64,000 nt of DNA from the NCBI GenBank assembly GCA_030141605.1, contig JAQGDQ010000070.1, positions 432,001 through 496,000 on the forward strand. The letters run 5' to 3'. The translations under genes and the position numbers were made by a program. This document shows positions 1 through 10,859 of the stretch, one piece after another. Positions within the stretch are counted from its first letter, which is position 1; the number at the start of each line of letters is the position of its first letter. Under the pieces are notes generated by a model. That model had not been told where the DNA came from and ran no database searches. It worked only from the letters and a program-made list of their open reading frames with translations. The DNA is from Tubiluchus corallicola (Eukaryota > Priapulida > Priapulimorpha > Priapulimorphida > Tubiluchidae).

Positions 1-985
1 GAAAATTTCTCAGGTGGCCGAGTCCCATTACATTAACAATGCACCCAGCAGCGTGTGCATGCGCTGACACCCAAATGTCTTGTATCCAAATATATGGCCT
101 GTCCTTCCTTTCACAAATGCATGAAATAGATGACTGTCAACTATTAGTAACACAAAAAATTTTAAATGAAGCATTAGCAACCTGTGTGCTTTTCAGAAAA
201 AGGGAAGACTTGAAAGTAACTACGGTACTTTCGACTAAAATACTGACGTTAATTTTCAAGACAGACGCCACTCTACCAATTGCCATAAAGGTCACAAGAA
301 TGTGTGCACATGTGTAAATTGCGAATTTTCCAATCTCTAAGTTTACATTAAAATGACTTCTCCTACTGAATGTGCAGTAAGCGCTACTCAAACTGGTGTG
401 CATAAGTGGGTGCATCAAACCTTCCAGATCACAGACACTTGGAAAATTAAGCAACGAGCAAATGTCGTTTTGACCAAACTAGGATAACCTTTTGACCCTT
501 TTTTGCGCTTAAGCTATTTAGGCAAAACTGGTAAAACAAAAGTGAAAACTCACGTTGCATCAATTTATAAAAATTCTTCCATAAAAGTTAGCAGAACACG
601 TAAGCAAACACTCCACAGGCAGAGGGAATAGCCAGGATAATTACTGTGTGTGATGGGCAACTGAGATTAAGCAATGCGTAGCCTGGTCAGTAAATGGATG
701 GTTAACAGCCGGGTTCAAATAATCGTTCTGGGCAGTTTCATCTGTCACAGTACTTGTGGATCATTACCTCAGTGAGACATGTAGTATTCATATTTGTAGG
801 TGTAAATGTGACTAATGCACCTCTGCTATTTCAATCTCATCTAGAAGGATTACGTTTGATAATGTCCTAGGTTCCACTCCCGCCAAGATTATCTACATCG
901 AGTAAGCCCAGTTTGGTGAGTGTTGGATCCCAGCTTGCACATGGTCAAACTGTATGAAAAAATAACTGGATTTTCAACAGCCTAC
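1..985 (-). other. SUMF1 intron 3, incomplete
   Basis: The donor GT after exon 3 is at 985-984 and no exon matching the next FGE segment (expected around a FPWGN motif) was found down to position 1, so the whole stretch is read as intron. It holds no convincing repeat. A GGGTTCAAAT box at 710-719 resembles a tRNA-type B box but has no convincing partner. Confidence 0.6.
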
Positions 986-2891
986 CTGTTTTCTAGGCCA
1001 CTCCTACAGGCATACTCCCACTCGGCTTCAGTTGGTAGTCGTTTCTCAGCCCACTTGCAATATGCTACAGCATCATTCCATGACACATGTATTACAGGAT
1101 GGTCCATCCTAAATTACATGTCAGACTGCTTAGATATCACATTTCAATTACTGCTACGGTAGATATTTACAAGTAAACGGTTTTATAAACAATTTTTGTT
1201 AAGTATTCTAAACATCAGGTTCAAATCATTAGACTTCAATTACTTCAAACAGTGGAGTACCTGAATAATAAGAAACATCATAAAGCAGAAGTCATGTTTA
1301 TAATCTTTTAAAATAAACCTCACAATAATATAGAACCAAAAATCTCACTTGACTGTCTTTCAGAAACTTTACCTGTCACATTAACATATTACAGAAACTA
1401 AAAATTACAATAAGAACGTGAAGTATTTCAAACAGTTTATTTTAAATTTTGATCACCCAGCTTGTGTTACATGATTCGGTATTCTCTCGACTTTCCTTAG
1501 ATACATTCTAAATAATATCTTTGTACATGATGTCATTGTATGCAATATCACTATCATTAAGCTTAGGCACTTAGTTTTACAACAAATAAACAGCAAGGTG
1601 CAGTACTTAGATGTTAAGCTACTGGACAACTTTGTATTGAATGCACCCAGTTCAATGATATTTTAACCTGCTATTACCTTCCAGAAATGTTCGTATCGGG
1701 ACCTTCCGGATGTTTCCAATTGGCATTTTTCACTGGCAACCACCAGGGCGCAGCCTTCACAGCCTGTGTTATGTCCTTCTTTACTTCTTCGCTAATCATG
1801 ACATCAAGTACGAATGTATCACCAAATACTTCTGCCTGAAAACAGAAATGTGAGCATGTAAATGAATTATATTGTTCTCCAGTGTGGACAATGCTTTTTC
1901 TTATAGTTTTGCAAACAGTGAGTTTTTCTACAGTGTGAACATTGTGACAGCCAATGTACCAGTCAAGAATTAAAATAATATATTAAGCGCATGCAATGTG
2001 TGCATTTATGTAACAAATTAAAGTACGCAATTCCGAGTATACGACATTTCTACAAAACAATTTAAGTTAAACCACAAAGGTTTTATGGATCGAAAAAATT
2101 TCTTTTATTCTTTTATGTTAGAAATCTGCCTGTCCAATGTCTACAAGAAACATAATGGACATACGATGATGAATTGTCAGCATAACTGTATAGACGTAAA
2201 CAGCTGTTAAAAATGAATAAACAACTGATGGAACATACGGTAAAACAATTTCTTTTTCAAAGGGGCAAGCTATTAGTCAGTGTGTAGCAATACTTTGAAA
2301 AGTGTCATAAAAAACATGAAAAAGTACATTACTTACCTCGGTCTTATGTCCCTTTGCATTGATAAATAATTCAAATTCAGCATTGCTTACTTCATGCACA
2401 TCCATCCAGAACGAATCCACCGCCGTCCGCCGCTGAGGTCCCTCTCCGTCTCCAATATGGTGCTGCTCATTTGTACCCATTAGAAACTCGCCGCCCTTAA
2501 TATGAACCATCTGATTTGTCCTGGGCCACGGCACGTCAGTACCGGGACCGACTTTCTCTGCCTCACCTTGATGCTTCTCGGTCATAACGGATTCTTGTTC
2601 AACGGTCGCACAGTCTAATGCATCTAAATCATCTATAGAACACTTTTGTTCTTTATTTTGGCTATCAGAAACCTGTTCACTTGAACGTTCTACCTCACCA
2701 GCCTGTTCCTCAAGTGTTTTCTCGGAGAGAACAGACTCTCGACTTACAGAAGCACAACCGCAACCGACTTGGTTCGACTCGTCTTTAGAACAATGCTTGT
2801 CACTTTCTTCATCAGTCGATGTTTTGACTGTTGTTGAAAGTAACACGACAAGCACGAGACACGCAGCAGCTCTTGTATTTAATCTCATCAT
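986..2891 (-). CDS. SUMF1: SUMF1, formylglycine-generating enzyme, 5' three coding exons (partial)
   Basis: SUMF1 works in the endoplasmic reticulum and converts the active-site cysteine of sulfatases to formylglycine. Exon 1 (2891-2337) encodes a hydrophobic signal peptide ([15 protein letters not shown]), a CGC motif like that near the N terminus of human SUMF1, an acidic linker, and the start of the FGE domain ([13 protein letters not shown]...[18 protein letters not shown]). Exon 2 (1835-1678) encodes [12 protein letters not shown] and [19 protein letters not shown]. Exon 3 (1108-986) encodes [19 protein letters not shown] and [20 protein letters not shown]. All junctions are GT-AG and the phases agree (0, then 2, then 2). 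The two cysteines in exon 3 match disulfide cysteines of human FGE. The catalytic cysteine pair and the C terminus lie beyond position 1. The ATG at 2891 follows an in-frame TGA 12 bases upstream. The linker is longer than in human and looks internally duplicated. About 278 residues are in the window. Confidence 0.95.
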
Positions 2892-4520
2892 GATTATCTG
2901 TCAGCGTAACATCTGCTAAAAAAACTACAAAAACAAAGTAAAAACGTGTGTAATTTCAAATCTAAATTACCAGACAATCATGAAAAACAGCTGCAAATAG
3001 CAGTACTGTTTTGCAGCAGTTTTTCATTCATAAAACCAACAATGACCTTCAAAGAGTAACAAAGGTTAAAACAAAAACAAACTTGCAAATACGTTTGTTA
3101 GCTAGCTACTAGTGTATATATAATTTAGCTCATTATATGCCAACTACACAGACATAAGAAACACAGACGGTCACGTATACAAATATGTTACTCAAACACA
3201 TACAAGGGAGCATATATCACGTTCTCAATAAAACATTGGCAAATATTTGCAAAATAAGATACTGGTCAATATTAGACTCAAAGTGCTATGTGGTCTCTAT
3301 TATACGCACACAGTTAAGTGTAAAATTACTACATGTAGGCTACCTTGTGTTTGAACACTGCAGTTTGAAGTATTTTGAGCTTTTGAATACACATCGCAAC
3401 AATCAGTAAGGAAAATAGCTTATGAAAGGAAATTAAATCTATTTGTTCTTTTGATGTGTACTTAATTAAAGTACTTTTGGCACATGTGCTTAACTAAGGC
3501 ACTTGCTGCTTCACATACTTAACTAACAACAGGTGTCTTTTTTCTTTCACTTGCTTTCTCTCTTTGTCTTGAGGTATGCAACACCACACCTATTGCAAAG
3601 TGCTGTAGCATTTTTGTGCGCATATGCAACACCACCAAAAAAACAACCAGTCCAGTATATGACAAAATTACCTTTAAATCTGTATGAAACTAAAGTCACT
3701 AAACCAAATTCTCTTCAAAGTCAAAGTCAAAAGTCAAACAAAACATGTTAAAGAGAAAAAGTCATTTACTTAACTAAGAGTTAAATATAATAAATTCATG
3801 GCACTGCACAAATAATGGTTGATTAAAAATAGACAGTTAAATAGTACTAACTGCTTTAAATGTATGTAAAACTTACAATTATTATTTTGCAAAATACAAA
3901 TATAATTAAAAAAGTAGCTAAATACGTAGGTAACAACTGAACAAAAACTTTTACGTACTTCACCATACATACAACAAAGTTAACAATTTATTTCGATATA
4001 CAGCACGCGAAATTAAAGTAAAATAATTGCTATAAACAACAATCCCCATTTTATTTTTATTATGGCAAATAAAAATAAATGTTATTATTATTAAGGCACA
4101 TAAATAAAAATACATAAGTATGTGTGCAAAACCAAAAGAATCAAATGATGACAGTACATCATGTTCTGGGAAGTTCAAACTTTAAAAACTGAAGTAATTC
4201 GAAACCATACTAGTAAAATCACCAAAATAAGGTATGCATTTTCATTCAGAGCAAACAATTAAAATGTTTACTTGTCTACAAAACATACGTAAGGTTTTTA
4301 TTTACATTTTAAAACTCAAACGAAAACGTATTATTTTAAAACGCCCAAGTCAGTAGATATCAAACTGCACAAGGATTTGTAAACATGGTAGGTTTTAAAA
4401 ACATGCATTTTGTACACCAGCTTATACGCGAAATTTGTCCAATGGTACTTTTTGCATTGACGTTTTAGATCAGAATTAATAATAACATAATTTTGTTTCA
4501 TTTGTTTTGGAAGTCATAAA
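2892..4520. other. Intergenic region between SUMF1 and CATIP
   Basis: AT-rich DNA with only short chance open frames. It separates the SUMF1 start (2891, minus) from the CATIP 3' end (minus), so it should hold the SUMF1 promoter. No clear TATA box or repeat was recognised. Confidence 0.5.
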
Positions 4521-4526
4521 TTTATT
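4521..4526 (-). terminator. Candidate poly(A) signal of CATIP
   Basis: AATAAA on the minus strand about 390 bases downstream of the CATIP stop codon. It is the nearest canonical hexamer I found. AT-rich surroundings make chance occurrence likely. Confidence 0.3.
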
Positions 4527-4911
4527 TTATTAATTTATCGTTAAATTGTAACTTACGTAAAAAGTGTGTCTAACAATGAAATAACTACAATGTAACATTA
4601 AAATAAGATCAAGTATTGTGCGTTATTTTATCGGTATGTTTTGTCGTTTGACTACTGCATGTAGAAATTTAAGAGGCACTGACACAATAAGTGCACAAGC
4701 AAGACATCATGTTCGTTCGCATAGCCACAAATCACTTGTAAGCATCATCTAGAAAACTATGAGATCACTCTTGAGCTCGGAAGTAAATGTTGTAGTGATA
4801 TTAAATTCACCATTTCACACAAGAACGTGAAACTATTGCTGTTGAACAGCAGAATAATTGCTTCTAATTTTGATAACTGTATTGTTTTCTTACAACGTTC
4901 ATTGCTCAGTC

Positions 4912-6027
4912 TTAAGTTGAAACATCTGCACCGCTAGCAGACTGCGCTGAACTGTCACCCGCAGATTCGCTATCTGGGTAAGTTGATGAGAAAGATGCAA
5001 AATAATCAGCTGCAAAGCTAAAAGTTTCGTCAGGCTTCCTTAGCAAAACAAACTGTAAGAAATCAGCGAGTAAGGCTCTCAGCTCCGGGTGAGCTCGAAG
5101 GTACGAGGCGTGGTCGGATTTCAACTGTTCCTTTCTGTCCAAATAAGCCGAATGCACCTGCATGTCCTTTTCCCACTCCATTGGATTCACCCCGGATCCA
5201 CCTGACCGTGTTGGCATGCGGATGAGTTTCATAGCAACTGGCGAGCCAACTTGAAACCAACGAGCCATCTGTCCATCCGGTAGGTACCAAGCCTTCCAAG
5301 ATGTCGGCTTGTCATGCTGCGAGTATATTGTTCTTTCTATACCAAACACAGTCTGTTCTTTGTTACCGACCACCTGCTCTTCTTCCCCAAGTGATACGTA
5401 CGAAGTCGCGCAAAGATTCACTTCTGAGTCCAGAGACAAAAACGTCAGATCGTTCTCTAACCAACTCCGATCCAACACCAACAAGCGCTGTAGTAGCATA
5501 TTGGCACCTTCAGAGATGAAGCCTTCAATTTCCTCGTGCGTGAACATGCGCTGTTGCTTAGTAACCTCGTCTCCTTGACTTACAATTCTTCTGACCACTA
5601 GGTCAGTGCCATCTTTTGTCACAAATGTTTTTCTGTGTAATGGATTGCTATCAAGACGCACATATTCATGATGCTGCTGATTCAGTGTTTCCAGTGAAGT
5701 GGTAACATGAGCAACAACCGAAGTGCCACAAGGAACACTGTCTATAACACCATGACTGTTTGCATGAACCACGAGGCAATCGTGGCCTTGAAACTTTGAA
5801 CGTTCTACACATACTGTAAATTCCCCAAGTTCTTTGCCTGTATCAGAATAAGTGACCAATGCATCCGTGAATAAAACAGAAGAAGGGTCTTGCAATGGAA
5901 TGGAATGGAGGAAATTCTTGGCGGCATCACTTGCAGTAGGTGGAGTGACTGGCTCTGAAGATGTAGCGCATGACTGGTCATGAGTCAATTGTGCCGAGGG
6001 GCTCACCAGTGGAGAACCAAAATCCAT
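4912..6027 (-). CDS. CATIP: CATIP, ciliogenesis-associated TTC17-interacting protein
   Basis: A 371-residue protein, close to the 387 residues of human CATIP, which binds TTC17 and supports actin-dependent ciliogenesis. Shared stretches with the human protein include GFISEAAN/GFISEGAN, FLTLDTEG/FLSLDSEV, VGSP, WEEDMELYS/WEKDMQVHS, LDRKE, HASYLR.HPE and F.LLR.P....FAA.FF/YF. The C-terminal segment, about residues 304-345, resembles an RIIa-type docking fold. The open frame extends to 6045 only through a GTG; the ATG at 6027 is the better start. A consensus 3' splice site sits at 6058-6057 (pyrimidine tract then CAG), 29 bases upstream of the ATG, so a noncoding 5' exon probably lies further right. 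The coding sequence has no intron, unlike human CATIP as I recall it. The tail after residue 345 is Ser/Ala-rich and unrelated to human. Confidence 0.93.
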   Translation of the reverse strand: MDFGSPLVSPSAQLTHDQSCATSSEPVTPPTASDAAKNFLHSIPLQDPSSVLFTDALVTYSDTGKELGEFTVCVERSKFQGHDCLVVHANSHGVIDSVPCGTSVVAHVTTSLETLNQQHHEYVRLDSNPLHRKTFVTKDGTDLVVRRIVSQGDEVTKQQRMFTHEEIEGFISEGANMLLQRLLVLDRSWLENDLTFLSLDSEVNLCATSYVSLGEEEQVVGNKEQTVFGIERTIYSQHDKPTSWKAWYLPDGQMARWFQVGSPVAMKLIRMPTRSGGSGVNPMEWEKDMQVHSAYLDRKEQLKSDHASYLRAHPELRALLADFLQFVLLRKPDETFSFAADYFASFSSTYPDSESAGDSSAQSASGADVST

Positions 6028-6056
6028 GTTTTTGTATTTGAGCACAGAAATTTGGC

Positions 6057-9000
6057 CTGGAAAAAATAATGTGTTGGTTTAGAAGTATATTTCTGACTGA
6101 TTATTAAAAACATCAAGTAGTCAAAACTTGTCTGTAACATCTATACCTCTGAATGTCTCAATTTTTTCAAAAAGGAAAAGATAAAATTGAAAAAATCTTT
6201 TCTGTACCACTCCAAAGTCTTCTAAACATTTGTAGCAATAAGATTTAAATAAACAATGTACATATTAAAGTCAAAATGCAGAACAAGAGCAAAGCATTTT
6301 GTTTAGTCCCAGATCTGTCTATCTGTCTAAATATGATGGTATATGGTCCATTACATCGGTTACTTCTAGATGTGATTAGTGATCCTAAGCTTCACAATCA
6401 GGCCCGTTAGGACAAATATCTTAGGGATGATTATGTTTTGCATCTTTACAAATACCCATTGTGTTGAATGGGTTTTAAAAATTGCTAACAAATATCCCCC
6501 TAGTTTGTTTCTAAAAACATACATGAAGAATTTTTAATGTATCTTGGGTTAAGTGTAATTGCAAAGCTAGCTATTACCAGTGGTACAATGAGCAACACAC
6601 AGCAAATATTTTCTCTCAAAGTTAGGCTAAAGCACTTTTAGACCTGCTTAACAGTGCTACCCGTTACACATTTGCCTAACAGCAAGTGATACCGCCAAAA
6701 ATCTACCGCTATATGATAAATACGAATAAGCCACTCCGTACAAATTTAAACAATGATGACCAATGTCAAAAAAGACGAGATACGATGTAAGAGACAAATT
6801 AATGTACGTCACAGATGTCTTAACAGCATTATATGCCCCCAGGCAGAACAGTGTACTGGGGCCCCTACCTACGCAACCATTCAGAGGAATAAAAGTGTAA
6901 ATGGTCGATAAATTTAAACATATATTTATTGTACTAGTATTTACAACAAAATCAGTATTTAAACATTAAAAAACATGCTGCACAGCCAAGATTAATCAAC
7001 ACAAATGTCTGAACAATTTGTAGCATGAGCCTTAAAAAATAAAATACATAAGATTATTTATGTATTTGTTGCATTTGTTGGTGATCTTACCACCACTCTT
7101 TCAAATTATTACAGCCTAAAATTCGACCAGTCTCATAAAATAATTGAAATGTAGAGCAGGAAGTTGTTCAGCAATGCAAACTTTGTGGAAAAAATGTCAA
7201 CCTTTTTGAACAAATTCAGAAAGAAAAAACTGTTTATTAAGGTTCACGTATTGAGTCAGGCATTGAAAATTTTTGCGATGTTAGTTTTTGGGGTCTACCA
7301 TACTGCCAGATTTTTATTTAATTATCTGTAAACCACACCATCACGTCCTGCTGCTTGTTACTGCTAAAAAATCCAATGATTTGTTAGTAGACTGTGGTCC
7401 TTCGTTGCAGTGCACTTCATCAACATAAATCTTAAATCACCAGCCTTTCTATTTTCGTGCCCAAACTGCCCACTACATATATTGTCAACAACTATTTCGA
7501 TAATATAATATAATATAATATAACTGGCAATCAATTGTGCCTCTTTTTATTTTATTCTTATTTTGGCTATATTTATGCTTTGAAAATATTATCATGACTT
7601 AATCGTCGTCATAACATCATCGTACTAACAAGTGTCATTCATGTATTCCTCATCAACACGCTGAATTTCTACCTTTTGCACCTTGTCCTCACTCTGCAAG
7701 AAAGTGTGTGTGTGAGCGAGTGAGTGTGTGAGACTGAGTGAGCATGAGAGAGATCAGTTAATGCACTTCCGTATTGTTTCTTAAATTTTAAATTTACCAT
7801 TAATCTGGGCAGCACCACACAAGATTTTCTTCCTGGTGTTGTCCAGAGGCATACCAGTAGTCTCAATAAAAATTATATATCAATGTTTTTTTGTAATATT
7901 TGTATTGATTTAACGCTTTTTGTAAAAATTATCATGGTATTCTCATGGTAAATCTTAGCAATAAATTCTAAATTCTAAATAATAGTACGATATTTCAGTC
8001 AGGCAAAATTTATCGCAAAAGTACTTTGACAATTGTGGACGAATTACGGTCTATCCCAAGTACAATAGGACAATACAGGAAAACGGCCAACATGCATATA
8101 CTTTAAATGTGTGCTTGCGTACCAAAACCGTCCATAAGTCGGCATAGTTAAAACTTCGTTATGATGCTTCAAAGTAGAAAGACCCAAAAATTTAGTCAAA
8201 TGTCCATTTTTCTTATTTTATAAAAACCAGCGCTAAATATATTGGAATTTCATATTTTAGCATCAAATTATCAAAAAAGTGTTCGAAAATACTAAAAATT
8301 TAATTTTATAACTCCTTACCTACTTTCCTGTCTAGAAACTAGTAATGCAAATATAAAAAAACTCCTATTTCCAAGCTCCGATTGTAACTCGTGGAAGTTG
8401 TCATTTTGCTTCGGATATTTTCTGTTGCCAAGCCCAAATCTTCATCAGGGAGAGCCATCTACCGGACTTAAACATAACTTCAATGTGCCTCTGAAAAGTC
8501 CGTAGCAACCAAAGTTTGCACGGTTATTAAGTGCTTTGAAGAGACGCAACAAAAAACAATGGTTGACTTTAACAGCGATTTTCTTAAGATTACGTTTTTC
8601 AGTGCATAGCTTGCACCTCAACTTCAATGTGGATTATCTCAGCTTAGAAATAACATAAAGCGATGAACTTGGTATCAAAATGATCCTCATGGAATGGAGA
8701 TTCAGAATATGTGAATAACTAGAAAAGCTTAATTGCCGACTTATGCTTGGACGATTTTGCTATGCAAGCACACAAATTAGTTATACTATAGTTATACATA
8801 ATTTAAGTTACAATAAATTAGTTCAGCTTTAGGATCTCACTCATTATGTTACTTTAGGAAACGGCTAGAGTAACTCTACCTTTATTAAGTTCGTGAACTG
8901 CTTATGACGTCCATAAATTACTTATTAACAACATAGTAACAAAAGTTCTGAAAACCTATGATAAAAACATTTAACACACACGTCTTTCGATTCAACGTTA

Positions 9001-9335
9001 TGGCCATGGTTGGCAAAACCGCAAAACCACAGATGTTGATTATCTTTGCATGCATCACACATAGCCGCCGCCAGAGCACACTTATTTTAAGATTTAACTA
9101 GAATCCGTGCTTCCGCATAACCAGGGCCCCTGTAAATATAGTAAATGATACAGTAGCTCTGGCATAATTTAAGGAGAAGACACAATACACTGAATCATTT
9201 TTCCACAGTTGATGACTTCGCGATATTTGGCAATGGTTGAAATCTGAGCTTATATTAAGTTATAATTATTACTGTTAAAATTCTCGAGAAAATTATAAAT
9301 TATCATTGTAAATAATACTGTACTAAGCATATAAC
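6057..9335. other. Upstream region or 5'-UTR intron of CATIP
   Basis: No coding sequence was recognised. Short repeats are present: a pentanucleotide ATAAT array at 7499-7523, a GT/GA-rich run at 7700-7755, and a short ATTCTAA tandem tail at 7963-7983 that resembles a LINE 3' end. The first exon and promoter of CATIP probably lie here or beyond, but I could not place them. Confidence 0.4.
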
Positions 9336-9344
9336 ATGCCTTAC

Positions 9345-9760
9345 TATCAATATAGCTTTCAAAGAAATTGCGCTTGTTTTGCACAAATGCTTGAATGCTT
9401 GTGGTACTGGACAAATTCATTTGATAAACCAGGTGTTGGCATGGACATGATCTATACAGATCTTGCAGAAGCTTTTGAATTTATTCCACATAAGCGTTTA
9501 CTATATAAAATTATATAATTAGTAAAATCATATTACTAGCTGGCACTCTTTAACTGGATCAAACCTTTACTTCCTTGGGATGTCAACATACAGTTTTAAA
9601 CAATGTTCAGTCAGACTCAACATCTGTGATTTCCAGTGTTCTTCAAACAATTATTCTGGGACTAATTTTATTCATTTTATTTATAAATGATTTACTGATT
9701 GTTCTGTGAGTACAACCAATCTTTTTACGGTTGACTGTAAAATTTATAAGAAAATCACTA
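9345..9760 (+). mobile_element. Decayed non-LTR retrotransposon reverse transcriptase fragment
   Basis: Three pieces in shifted frames line up with a CR1/jockey-type reverse transcriptase. The first (9345-9518) reads FQRNCACFAQMLECLWYW then MDMIYTDLAEAFEFIPHKRL, matching the usual HGF-K-SC-TQLLE and Y-D--KAFD-VPH--LL blocks. The second (from about 9610) reads VISSVLQTIILGLILF then LFINDLL, matching the GVPQGS-LGP-LFL-FINDL block. The third (9721-9756) reads LFTVDCKIYKKI in place of LFADDTKIYRKI. The catalytic FADD box is mutated to FTVD, PQGS is lost, and frameshifts and stops are present, so the copy is dead. Ends and family could not be fixed. Confidence 0.75.
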
Positions 9761-10554
9761 CAAAATCTGACTTATGTTCACAGTTTTTACTTTTGAATGC
9801 TAATAATTGGAATTGTACCTGTCAGCAGTGATTCAGCACGTGGTATGTAAGTCTATTAGAATAGAATGCAAGCCTACCTATCAGTGAAATCTTAATATAC
9901 TGCGATTTTTCCTTTCTCCTTTAAAAATCCTTCAAAAATTTAACATCTTACAAAATATATTACGTAAACTGACCTGTTTTCGATTTTAACATTTGCATTT
10001 TGCCCACAAAAATTGTTTTGAAATGCTTACCAATTTTTTTAACTCTTTAAAAAATGGGCTACGTATCGATTTGAAAAAAGGTTTTAAAAATTGCAAACGT
10101 TCATAATGGCCGTCAGTTTTCAACATCTGGTGAACTAGGATTTTATCCACCTGCTCAAGAAGAATCTGTTTTCTGTCAATTTTTTCTTTTCGTAAATCAA
10201 CTCTGACACGGAAAATGTAGGTCGTACGGTTGCCATAGTTGATGACATATCGGTATCTCTAGTGTGAAACCCTATGAAGAGAATTTACTATTCTTAAAAC
10301 TTTGCTAAATATAAAAACCACTGCACATTATTTAAACATCAATGGGTTATCAGAATAAGCTTTTGCTCACTATTAATAACGGCACTGTGCAGATGTATTT
10401 CACTTGTTGTTCACCAGGGTAATATCCACATTAAAATTGCAAAAAATCCTAGATTAGTATTATCGCCGGGGAATCGGTCACTATATGTTACGTCATGGTA
10501 TGCGCGTCACTAAATGAAGACAACAATTGTTACCATGACTACGAATGTTGTAAG
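9761..10554. other. Unannotated stretch after the LINE fragment
   Basis: AT-rich sequence with no recognised gene. The first part may be more of the LINE fragment, too diverged to read. Confidence 0.3.
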
Positions 10555-10560
10555 TTTATT
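10555..10560 (-). terminator. Candidate poly(A) signal of the orphan exon
   Basis: AATAAA on the minus strand, 45 bases after the TGA of the reading frame at 10844-10605. The short spacing supports that frame as a genuine last exon. Confidence 0.4.
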
Positions 10561-10604
10561 GTCATTGCATTGACGTAAAAAACGTCAGACTTTCTTGTTT
10601 TACC

Positions 10605-10844
10605 TCATTTTTCTTCCACTGTAGCGACTGGAAGGATTTTTTTGTTCTTGACATTGGTTGTACAGACGCCGGATGAATATAAATTAGGATTCAGAGCATT
10701 TGGACCAACGTCGTAGGGCAGCTCCGATGCATTCGTCACAGCCTTCTGTGGTTCTGACCAGGAGCAAGAGTCTCCCATGGCTGACTGAGGAGCTGTCCTA
10801 CAAGTGGATATTAGTGGTAATACTTCGTCGTTTGATTTACTCAA
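10605..10844 (-). CDS. Possible terminal coding exon of an unrecognised gene
   Basis: The frame reads 79 residues beginning SKSNDEVLPLISTC and ending KILPVATVEEK, then TGA. The middle part, SELPYDVGPNALNPNLYSSG, has protein-like composition and no low complexity. There is no ATG at the left end. The frame opens just after several closely spaced AG dinucleotides (10854-10845) behind a weak pyrimidine tract, as expected for an internal 3' splice site. A poly(A) hexamer follows 45 bases after the stop. I do not recognise the family. Its upstream exons would lie to the right, between 10860 and the 3' end of the HMG-box gene, but I could not identify any. Chance open frame remains the main alternative. 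Confidence 0.35.
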   Translation of the reverse strand: MSKSNDEVLPLISTCRTAPQSAMGDSCSWSEPQKAVTNASELPYDVGPNALNPNLYSSGVCTTNVKNKKILPVATVEEK

Positions 10845-10859
10845 CTGCTACACTGTAAT

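Noticed and set aside
690-740. tRNA-type B box GGGTTCAAAT inside SUMF1 intron 3
   Set aside because: No A box at the right distance and no cloverleaf could be drawn.
920-1162. 80-codon plus-strand frame
   Set aside because: It is the antisense shadow of SUMF1 exon 3.
5063-5578. Short frames overlapping CATIP on both strands
   Set aside because: They overlap the CATIP coding frame, which matches a known family throughout.
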